Below, piece after piece: positions 42,382 to 49,627 of a stretch of DNA of 64,000 nt. Positions within the stretch are counted from its first letter, which is position 1. Each line of letters starts with the position of its first letter. The stretch spans positions 1,488,001 to 1,552,000 of the forward strand of contig CBDCLS010000006.1 of the NCBI GenBank assembly GCA_965218775.1. Direction: 5' to 3'. The translations under genes and the position numbers were made by a program. A model generated the notes under the pieces. That model did not search any database and had not been told where the DNA came from. It was given only the letters and a program-made list of their open reading frames with translations. This DNA is from CAUZIZ01 sp965218775 (GTDB taxonomy: Bacteria > Acidobacteriota > UBA6911 > RPQK01 > JAJDTT01).

Positions 42382-42424
42382 AGGCTACCTTCCAATTGTG
42401 AGTTTCCCGTCCAGTTCAAGTCAA

Positions 42425-42723
42425 TCCGCTGTGAACAGTGAGCAGTTAGCAGTGAGCGGTGGGAAGCAGTGAGCAGTAAAGCAGTGGCCCAGGGCGGGTG
42501 GTGTCCCGCGCGTTGGTATCCCCAGACCAATTCCACTGGAGCCACCCTCAGTACCACTTTAGTTCTGGTATAGGTCCCAGAAGTAAGCGCAGAGGTTCTG
42601 CGCCAACATTGACTGTTCACTGTTCACTGTTCACTGTTCACTGTTCACTGCTCACTGCTCACTGCTCACTGTTCCCTGTTCACCGCGCACTGTACACTGC
42701 TCACTGCTCTCACTGCTCACTGA
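42425..42723. repeat. CACTGTTCACTG/CAGTGAGCAGT inverted simple-repeat element
   Basis: Left arm 42434-42486 (GTGAACAGTGAGCAGTTAGC, AAGCAGTGAGCAGTAAAGCA) faces a right arm 42608-42722 made of many TTCACTG and CTCACTG words. Arms could fold into a long hairpin, enclosing about 120 bp of unrelated sequence. Same vocabulary as at 2505, 23985 and 49496. Confidence 0.75.
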
Positions 42724-42735
42724 GCTAGGCAAGGC

Positions 42736-44229
42736 ATGGAAACAATCGACGTCGTGATCCTGGTCCTCTACCTGACTGTGATCATCAGCCTGGGACTGTA
42801 TTTCTCCCGCCGGCAGAAGTCGACTGATGACTACTTCCTAGCCGGACGAAATATGCCTGGTTGGGTGGTTGGCTTCTCCCTGATGGGAACGGTGGTCAGC
42901 AGCGCTACCTTCGTCGGGCATCCGGGGAACACTTTCAAAAACGACTTCTGGATGTTGTCCCTCTACCTTGCCACACCCCTGGTCATGACCCAGATCGTTC
43001 GCATTCTGGTCTTCTATCGTCACAGTATCAGGATGAGTGTGTACGAATACCTGGGAGATCGTTTCGGCTACCCGGCCCAGGCTTACGGCTCTTTCGCCTT
43101 CGTCATGAGTCGCATTCTGGATATGAGCATGACCTTCTATTTCCTGGCCATTGCGGTCGCTTTTCTCTCCGGTTATGACATCTGGTGGGTCATCTTGGTT
43201 CTAGGGGTATTCACTCTGGTCTATACCGTTCTGGGTGGTATCGCGGCCGTGGTCTGGACGGACGTTATCCAGGCCGTGCTGCTCGTGGGTGGCGGACTAC
43301 TCTGTGTCGGAATCGTGCTCTTCAGTTCCGATTTTGGCCCCCAAAAGGTGATCTCCACCGCCTGGCAGGGAGGCAAGTTCGGTTTGGGGAGCTTTCAATT
43401 CAGCTTGATCGAGAACAACGTCTGGATCTTCGCGGTGGGAGGGGTGTTTCAGGCTTTCCAGTCCTTCGCGATCAGTCAAAGCGCGGTGCAGCGATATCTG
43501 TTGGCTCGTACCGATCGGGAAGCCAAGCGCAGTGCCATTGCCGGGGTCCTCTCTTGTATTCCGGTGTGGCTTCTATTCATGTTTCTGGGTGCCTGTCTTT
43601 GGGCTTTCTACCAGCTGGGAGCCGATTCGGTGCCGCCAGAGGTGATCGCCGTCAAGGACAATATCCTGCCCTACTTCATCAAGACCCAATTACCCCACGG
43701 CCTCATAGGGTTGATGCTGGCGGCTCTGGTGGCCGCCGCCATGTCCAGTCTGGATTCAGATTTGAATAGCGTGGCGGCCGTAGTGGTTCAGAACTTTTAC
43801 CGAAGGCTGCGGCCGAGATCGACCGATCGACAGCAACTCGCTGTAGGGCGCTCATCCGTGGTGGTGGTTGGTCTTGCTGCTATCCTGATGGCCCAACAGT
43901 GGATCGGCATCGAGTCTTTCGTGGAATTTGGTGTGGGACTGGCCTCGGTTTTCTCGGGCGGAATGGTGGGTCTGTTCGGCCTGGGTGTCCTCTTTCGATG
44001 CGCTACTGCGACCGGTGCCTATGCCGGGATCGTCGCTTGCGTGTTCTTGACGGGTTGGGCAACCCTGACACGGATACGGCTGCCCGACATGGAGGAACCT
44101 TTACTCAACCTGGGCTCCTATAACTACACCTGGGTTCCGGTATTGATCGGGATTTTAGCGAATCTGGCCTTGGTGGGTGTGGGCCTGGCGGTGAGTTTCC
44201 TGGCGGGACGTACCCGAAAGGAGGCTTAG
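42736..44229 (+). CDS. Sodium/solute symporter (SSS family), second copy
   Basis: 497 aa with about 13 helices. DYFLAGRNMPGWVVGFSLMGTVVSSATFVGHPG, YTVLGGIAAVVWTDVIQAVLLVGG and AAAMSSLDSDLNSVAAV are SSS signatures. AGGCAAGGC precedes ATG. It is only distantly related to the symporter at 38615, so probably has a different substrate. No catabolic enzyme is linked to it directly; repeat-rich spacers lie on both sides. Confidence 0.92.
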   Translation: METIDVVILVLYLTVIISLGLYFSRRQKSTDDYFLAGRNMPGWVVGFSLMGTVVSSATFVGHPGNTFKNDFWMLSLYLATPLVMTQIVRILVFYRHSIRMSVYEYLGDRFGYPAQAYGSFAFVMSRILDMSMTFYFLAIAVAFLSGYDIWWVILVLGVFTLVYTVLGGIAAVVWTDVIQAVLLVGGGLLCVGIVLFSSDFGPQKVISTAWQGGKFGLGSFQFSLIENNVWIFAVGGVFQAFQSFAISQSAVQRYLLARTDREAKRSAIAGVLSCIPVWLLFMFLGACLWAFYQLGADSVPPEVIAVKDNILPYFIKTQLPHGLIGLMLAALVAAAMSSLDSDLNSVAAVVVQNFYRRLRPRSTDRQQLAVGRSSVVVVGLAAILMAQQWIGIESFVEFGVGLASVFSGGMVGLFGLGVLFRCATATGAYAGIVACVFLTGWATLTRIRLPDMEEPLLNLGSYNYTWVPVLIGILANLALVGVGLAVSFLAGRTRKEA

Positions 44230-44236
44230 CTCCTAG

Positions 44237-44451
44237 ACGCAGAACACCGAACAAGCGAACGCCGAACCCCCTTCTCCGACCTTCGAAATTCGCCTGTTCG
44301 ATATTCTGCGGTTCATCATTTGTCGGTTGCTTTCTCCAGAGGAGGGAAGAAAGGCTGAATCACAAACCGCAGAACGCCGAACAAGCGAACGCCGAACCGT
44401 CTTTCTCCAGCCTTCGAAATTCGCCTGTTCGATATTTTGCGGCTCGTCATT
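44237..44451. repeat. Tandem pair of GCAGAACxCCGAACAAGCGAA hairpin units
   Basis: Unit 1 (44237-44321) and unit 2 (44363-44451) are about 90% alike. Each is itself an inverted repeat: GCAGAACACCGAACAAGCGA on the left, TTCGCCTGTTCGATATTCTG on the right. The spacer between the units is unrelated. The region after 44451 up to the ABC gene shows no ORF. Confidence 0.8.
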
Positions 44452-44678
44452 TAGCGACTGACGGGGATGAGCGCTGTACTTACTCTTGTCGTGAAAGATC
44501 GTAAAATGGTTGACCTCTGAGATCTCCGGCCGAGGGGCAAGCGGCAGATTCTGATGTCGATCTCGGAAATAATCATCCGTGTCCGCGGGACGGGTCTCGG
44601 CCTGAGACGGTTCGTCTCCCTGGCTCTGCTGAACCTATCGGGCTGAGTCTACACAATTGAGTGCGCTATAAGAACAAC

Positions 44679-46214
44679 ATGGCTGAAGCAGCGGTCGCTC
44701 CTTTACTCCAGATGGAAGGCATCTACAAGTCCTTCCCCGGTGTTCAGGCCCTGAGCGAGGTCGACCTGGAGGTGGATTCGGGGGAGGTGATGGCACTCGT
44801 CGGAGAGAACGGGGCAGGGAAGAGTACGCTCATCAGGGTCCTGAGCGGCGCTCACCTTCCGGACGGAGGCTCAATCCAAATTGGGGGAGAGCTTCAAGCG
44901 ATTGCCAATCCGGTGGATGCGCAGCGGGCCGGGGTGGCTGTGATCTACCAGGAATTCAACTTGATCCCTTCCCTGAGCGCCCGAGAGAACATCTTCCTGG
45001 GTCAAGAACGAGCGGCTGCCGGTTTTATTCCGCATCGCCAGGAACGCGAGGCAGCGGCTAGATTGTTCGGTCGCCTTGGAGTCTCGATTGACCCTGACTC
45101 GCCGTGCGGCGAGTTGACCATCGCACAACAGCAGATCGTCGAAATCGCCAAGGCGCTGTCCCTGAAGGCACGGATCATCGTGATGGATGAGCCGACGGCG
45201 ACCCTGACCGGAGGAGAGGTAAGCAGGCTTTTCTCGATCATCCGGGAGCTGAAGGCCCACGGAATTGGGATTGTCTATGTCAGTCACCGGCTTCAGGAAG
45301 TCTCCGAGATCGCAGATCGCGTGACCGTTCTTCGCGACGGCTTCCAGGTAGCCGTTTGCGAGCCCTCCAAGGTCGCCCGTGAGGAGCTGATCGAGATGAT
45401 GGTGGGGCGGAAACTAGAGAGTGAGTTTCCGGAACGGGAGGTTGAAATTGGTGTCAGTTGCCTCGAGGTCGAGAAGCTGAGTCGAGGAAAGCAGGTCAAG
45501 GAAGTTTCCTTCTGCCTCCGCAAAGGAGAGGTGGTGGGAATGACGGGACTGGTGGGCGCTGGTCGCACCGAGACCGCCCAGCTGATCTTTGGCGCAAGGC
45601 AGCCGGACTCCGGCTCCATGCGGCTCAATGGAAAACCTCTGCGGGTTCGGAGTCCTCGTCAGGCCATTGCCAACGGCATCTGTCTGCTGTCTGAAGACCG
45701 AAAGGCAGAGGGATTGGTTTTGAAGCACTCGCCGCTGGTCAATTTCGGCCTCCCGAATTTATCTCGTTTTTCTCGGCTGGGTTTCGTTAGTGGTAAGAAG
45801 GAGCGATCTGTCTTTGGGCGTTACGCGAAGAGCCTGCGCATCACCATGGCTGACCCGGACCAACCCAGCCGAAACCTCTCAGGCGGGAATCAGCAGAAAG
45901 TTGTCCTGGCCAAGTGGCTGGAGGCGAACTCCGAAGTGATCATTTTCGACGAGCCGACACGGGGAATCGACGTCGGGGCCAAGTACGAAATCTACGTCCT
46001 GATCAACGAACTGGCTCGACAAGGGAAGGGGATTCTCCTGATCAGCTCGGAGCTCCCGGAGGTTCTCGGAATGTGCGACCGGATCCTGGTGATGCATAGC
46101 GGCAGGATCACGGGTGAAATCACCGACGTCGAGCACTCCACTCAGGAGCAGATCATGGATCTGGCAATCACGCCGGTTGGAGCCGAAGACACTTATCCAG
46201 GCGGTCAAACGTAA
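44679..46214 (+). CDS. Sugar ABC transporter ATP-binding protein (RbsA/MglA type)
   Basis: 511 aa from ATG 44679 (GTG 44661 also possible; both ribosome sites weak). Two nucleotide-binding domains in tandem. Domain 1: Walker A GENGAGKST, signature region ELTIAQQQIVEIAKAL, Walker B IIVMDEPTAT. Domain 2: Walker A degenerate GLVGAGRTE, signature LSGGNQQKVVLAKWL, Walker B VIIFDEPTRG. This asymmetry is normal for the CUT2 monosaccharide class. The C-terminal end (after about residue 500) is abnormal: ORF6N-like sequence starts within the last codons in another frame. The matching permease is 1.9 kb downstream. Confidence 0.92.
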   Translation: MAEAAVAPLLQMEGIYKSFPGVQALSEVDLEVDSGEVMALVGENGAGKSTLIRVLSGAHLPDGGSIQIGGELQAIANPVDAQRAGVAVIYQEFNLIPSLSARENIFLGQERAAAGFIPHRQEREAAARLFGRLGVSIDPDSPCGELTIAQQQIVEIAKALSLKARIIVMDEPTATLTGGEVSRLFSIIRELKAHGIGIVYVSHRLQEVSEIADRVTVLRDGFQVAVCEPSKVAREELIEMMVGRKLESEFPEREVEIGVSCLEVEKLSRGKQVKEVSFCLRKGEVVGMTGLVGAGRTETAQLIFGARQPDSGSMRLNGKPLRVRSPRQAIANGICLLSEDRKAEGLVLKHSPLVNFGLPNLSRFSRLGFVSGKKERSVFGRYAKSLRITMADPDQPSRNLSGGNQQKVVLAKWLEANSEVIIFDEPTRGIDVGAKYEIYVLINELARQGKGILLISSELPEVLGMCDRILVMHSGRITGEITDVEHSTQEQIMDLAITPVGAEDTYPGGQT

Positions 46215-46396
46215 TATCGACCGTTTTCCAGAAGACTTCAGTTCCAGCGAGGAGTTTGAGAACTTGAAGTCACAAATTGTGACTTCAAGCTGGGGGGGCC
46301 TACGACGGGCTACTCCTCATGCCTTCACCGAGCAGGGAGTGGCCATGGTCTCAAGCGTCCTGCGCAGCACAAAGGCCGTCGAGGTGAACATCATGC
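46187..46396 (+). pseudogene. ORF6N/KilA-N-type domain fragment
   Basis: In a frame different from the ABC gene, the sequence reads AVKRNIDRFPEDF, EEFENLKSQIVTSSWGG and TPHAFTEQGVAMVSSVL. This is the well-known ORF6N DNA-binding domain of phage and mobile elements (usual form: AVKRNxxRFPxDFMFxLTxxE). Both ends are missing and a deletion removes the middle FQLT part. It overlaps the last codons of the ABC gene, implying that an insertion or recombination has replaced that gene's 3' end. Confidence 0.75.
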
Positions 46397-46402
46397 GTCA
46401 GT

Positions 46403-47890
46403 CTAGTCTGGTCCCGGATTCTGAGCGAAACGAGGGCTCCTCGAATTGGCCCGAGTGTCGCGTCCCTTCCCGAAGCAGTAAAGGGTGTTCAGGGTCCGGA
46501 TATAGATTCGATCGTCGGCGATAGCGGGAGTTGCAAGGCAGTCCTCCTGGAGGCGGGTGGTCGCCAGCACCTCCCAGTCTCCTGTCGCCTTCAAGGTAGT
46601 GAGGTCTCCGTCTTCGCTCACCAGATAGACCCGGTCTCCAGCACCCACCGGGGAGGACCAATACTTGCCGATGGCCTTCTTCAGCCGACTCTGCTTCAGT
46701 ACGCGGCCGCTGACCGGATCCAGACTGGTTACGATGCCGCCATCTTTGACCAGGAAGATCACCCCATTGATCAGCAGTGGAGAGGAGGTGTTGGGGAGCG
46801 CCTTCTGGTGACGCCACAGCACATGCGAGTCCGTGAGATTACCGCGAGCGTTACCCGGACGAATCGCCACCAGGCTGTTTTCCGGTGACAGCCGTGCCCG
46901 ATAGAACTTCCAGTCTCGCCTTCCCATTGCGCCGTCCTGGTCCAGGTCCAACTCACTCCACGAGCCTCGTTCTCGGATGTTGGGTTCGGGGGACTCCTGG
47001 GCGGAAAGTTTGCCATCCTGGTCCGCATCGTATTGGGACAATACTTGGTCAAAAGGAGGGAGAGAACGACGCGAACCCCCCTCCCAGGCGTTGATGTAGA
47101 TGGTGCCTTCGGAAATGATGGGGACGCACTTGACCTGCCAGGCCATGCGCCGAACCCACCACAGCTTTTCTCCTGTGTCCAAACGATAGGAAGCCGCCTG
47201 GTAGGAGCCGGGGACAATGACCTGCGTTAGGCCTTCATCGGGACGGTAGATGCCTGGTGTGGCAAAGCCGCGGGTGACGTCGGGCCGGTCTGTCTTCCAG
47301 CGGATGCTGCCGTCGTTCTGATCGATTGCGATCAGGAAGGAGTCGGTGTCTTGGTCACAGATGAGGAGCAGCAAGCCGCCAGCCAGGATTGGCGACGAAC
47401 CATGGCCGTTCAGGTTGTAAAAGGGACCCAAGGGCCGCCTCCAGCGTTCGCCTCCCTCGGGGCCGTAGCTGAGGATCCCAAAATCGCCGAAGAAGACGTA
47501 GACGTTCCTTCCATCGGTGACCGGTGTGGGGCTGGCTGGGCCATGGATCCCGTGGAAGGGTTCCTCGCGCGGCCGGGGGGCCTGCCGTCGCCACAGTACT
47601 TTTCCCGTCATTCTGTCCAGGCCGATTGTTAGCAGCTTCTTGTCCTCGTAGGCGGTCAGGAAAATGCGATCCGGGGAGAGAACCGGTGAGGAATATCCGG
47701 GCGGCAGGGAAACTTTCCAGATCAGGTTCTCCTGGAGGCCAAATTTCTCGGGTAGGTTGCTGCTTTGCGCAACCCCCAGGCCTGAAGGGCCCCTGAACTG
47801 GGACCAGTCCGAAGCCGAGGACCCCAGTTCGGAGGCGTGCCAGGTAAGTAACGAAGCGAGCAGACAGGTCAGAAGAGGTGATAATTGCAT
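46403..47890 (-). CDS. Secreted PQQ-like beta-propeller protein with EF-hands
   Basis: 495 aa from ATG 47890. The signal peptide is LLTCLLASLLTWHASELGSSAS. The mature start WSQFRGPSGLGVAQ is typical of the DUF/PQQ-like propellers of Acidobacteriota and Planctomycetota. Blade motifs include GLDRMTGKVLWRR, AIDQNDGSIRWKT and SLDPVSGRVLKQS. Inserted near residue 285 are two EF-hand loops (DADQDGKLSAQE complete; DLDQDGAMGRRD with Asp at the last position). Catalytic PQQ residues are not evident, so binding or scaffold functions are as likely as enzymatic ones. It lies opposite to, and between, the ABC genes. Confidence 0.82.
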   Translation of the reverse strand: MQLSPLLTCLLASLLTWHASELGSSASDWSQFRGPSGLGVAQSSNLPEKFGLQENLIWKVSLPPGYSSPVLSPDRIFLTAYEDKKLLTIGLDRMTGKVLWRRQAPRPREEPFHGIHGPASPTPVTDGRNVYVFFGDFGILSYGPEGGERWRRPLGPFYNLNGHGSSPILAGGLLLLICDQDTDSFLIAIDQNDGSIRWKTDRPDVTRGFATPGIYRPDEGLTQVIVPGSYQAASYRLDTGEKLWWVRRMAWQVKCVPIISEGTIYINAWEGGSRRSLPPFDQVLSQYDADQDGKLSAQESPEPNIRERGSWSELDLDQDGAMGRRDWKFYRARLSPENSLVAIRPGNARGNLTDSHVLWRHQKALPNTSSPLLINGVIFLVKDGGIVTSLDPVSGRVLKQSRLKKAIGKYWSSPVGAGDRVYLVSEDGDLTTLKATGDWEVLATTRLQEDCLATPAIADDRIYIRTLNTLYCFGKGRDTRANSRSPRFAQNPGPD

Positions 47891-48027
47891 GCGGATCGCA
47901 GTCCCTTTCCTAGCCCACCCGAGGTGGTGAGTCAAGGACCCTGTCTCTTTGCCAGGTGATCGCTATGGTTTTCTTGGCGTTGTTGTGCTTTGATCGATCA
48001 CGACTATTCCTGGGATCCGATGCTGGT

Positions 48028-48106
48028 GTAGCGGTGGGCTCCAGGCCGCCGTCCCTCGAGCCAAAGACTCGAAAGAAAAAGACTTCGGCCTGGAGCCCAA
48101 AGCTAC
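48028..48106. repeat. Palindromic repeat B, copy 3
   Basis: GTAGCGGTGGGCTCCAGGCC pairs with GGCCTGGAGCCCAAAGCTAC. The variable stem position is G-C here, versus C-G in copies 1 and 4 and T-A in copy 2. It lies in the divergent spacer before the ABC permease. Confidence 0.85.
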
Positions 48107-48142
48107 GTCCAAGTTTCAGCTCAGACGCCTCCATCAAGAACG

Positions 48143-49486
48143 ATGCTAAGGACTCCAATCTCCCGCTTCGTAGCCGACTACGGAATGGCATTCGTCCTGA
48201 TCCTGATCTGTGGCTACTACAGCCTGGTGACCTGGGATGAACAGCATCCCAACGGCGTCGAGGGTGCAGAGGAATTGGCGCTGCGGGTCCAGCAGGATCT
48301 GGAGGGTTCGCCCCGCCTTCTGGTCGTTGCCCGCAGCAGTGCCGAAGACGTCGACTTCACCAGGACCTTGGAAGCTCGCCTGACCGAAGCGGGCATGAAG
48401 CCCGTCGCAAGCATCAATGGCCAGCCTGTGGATGCCCGGCAGGCCCTGCAATCCATCGTTGAGTCGGGAGCAGGGCTGGACGCCATCGTCACCAATCACA
48501 TCACCAGCACCTGGGCCGTCTTCGACCGACCAGAGGAGCAATTCCCTTCGCTTGCGGGTCTGAAGATCATGACTCCAAGCACCTATTCCTGGCCCAACTT
48601 CCTGAAGTCTGAAAATCTTTTGAACGTAGCCAATCAGATTGTCGTGATCGCCCTGATAGCCGTGGGCATGACCCTGGTCATCATCAGCGCCGGAATCGAT
48701 CTCTCGGTAGGCAGCCTAATCGCCCTCTCGGCCGTGATCTCGACCCTGCTTATTAGAGATGCTGCCGGCGCCGAAGAGGCTTCCTCCTGGGCGATGTTCT
48801 GGTGTTGTCTGGGAGGGGTTGCTGCCTGTGGCCTGGCGGGCACGGTGTCGGGTCTGATGGTCACGCTCTTTTCCATTCCGCCTTTCATTGTGACCTTGTC
48901 GATGATGCTGGTGGCGAGCGGCCTGGCCTATATTCTGGCCGAGGGCCAGTCGGTTTATGAGGTGCCTGATTCGTTCGTCTGGTTGGGACGAGGCGCGGAT
49001 CTGGGGGTTCCCAACGCCGTGATTCTGATGGCAGTCCTCTACGCGGCAGCCCATGTGATCATGACCCGAACCACACTGGGCCGCTACATTTACGCGGTAG
49101 GAGGTAACCCTGAGGTTGCCCGACTCAGCGGGGTAAGAGTGAGGTCGGTGCTTATCTTCGTATACGGCCTTTGCGGAGCGCTGGCGGGCCTGGGAGGCGT
49201 GGTCATGGCTTCCCAATTGAAGAGCGGATCTCCCACCTACGGGCAGATGTACGAGCTGTACGTCATAGCCGCTGTGGTGGTGGGAGGTGCCAGCCTTTCG
49301 GGAGGTCAGGGCAAGATCCTGGGCACGCTGATCGGAGCCTTCATCATTGCCGTAATTCAAAACGGGATGAACCTCACAGGGGTGGAAAGCTACACCCAAA
49401 AGGTCGTCCTCGGATTGATCATCCTGTCCGCGGTGCTGCTGGATATGATCAAGAAGCGTGGCTGGGCTCTGTGGCAGGGGAGGTGA
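48143..49486 (+). CDS. Sugar ABC transporter permease (RbsC type) with extracytoplasmic insert
   Basis: 447 aa; normal RbsC proteins have about 320-340. After the first helix (MAFVLILICGYYSLVTW) comes a soluble stretch of about 120 residues (RLLVVARSSAEDVDFTRTLEARL and PSTYSWPNFLKSENLLN) placed outside the membrane by topology. The canonical permease follows: GMTLVIISAGIDLSVGSLIALSAV, TLFSIPPFIVTLSMML, YAVGGNPEVARLSGV, VVVGGASLSGGQG. The insert has a Rossmann-like alternation and could be a built-in receptor fragment. No separate periplasmic binding protein gene is present in the window. Confidence 0.88.
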   Translation: MLRTPISRFVADYGMAFVLILICGYYSLVTWDEQHPNGVEGAEELALRVQQDLEGSPRLLVVARSSAEDVDFTRTLEARLTEAGMKPVASINGQPVDARQALQSIVESGAGLDAIVTNHITSTWAVFDRPEEQFPSLAGLKIMTPSTYSWPNFLKSENLLNVANQIVVIALIAVGMTLVIISAGIDLSVGSLIALSAVISTLLIRDAAGAEEASSWAMFWCCLGGVAACGLAGTVSGLMVTLFSIPPFIVTLSMMLVASGLAYILAEGQSVYEVPDSFVWLGRGADLGVPNAVILMAVLYAAAHVIMTRTTLGRYIYAVGGNPEVARLSGVRVRSVLIFVYGLCGALAGLGGVVMASQLKSGSPTYGQMYELYVIAAVVVGGASLSGGQGKILGTLIGAFIIAVIQNGMNLTGVESYTQKVVLGLIILSAVLLDMIKKRGWALWQGR

Positions 49487-49627
49487 CGCAGTCATAAGTG
49501 AGCAGTGAGCAGTTCCGGAAGCAGCTGCAGCCAACGCCGCGAATGGAACGGGTGGACTGGCAGTGTTACCAAGCCAAGCTAGATTCGTCACGCCTCCGTG
49601 GTATCCTGCTCGGCTCCACAGGTGAGC

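Noticed and set aside
42608..42722. Possible CRISPR array from repeated TTCACTG words
   Set aside because: There are no regular spacers: the words are contiguous, imperfect and opposed by a complementary arm.
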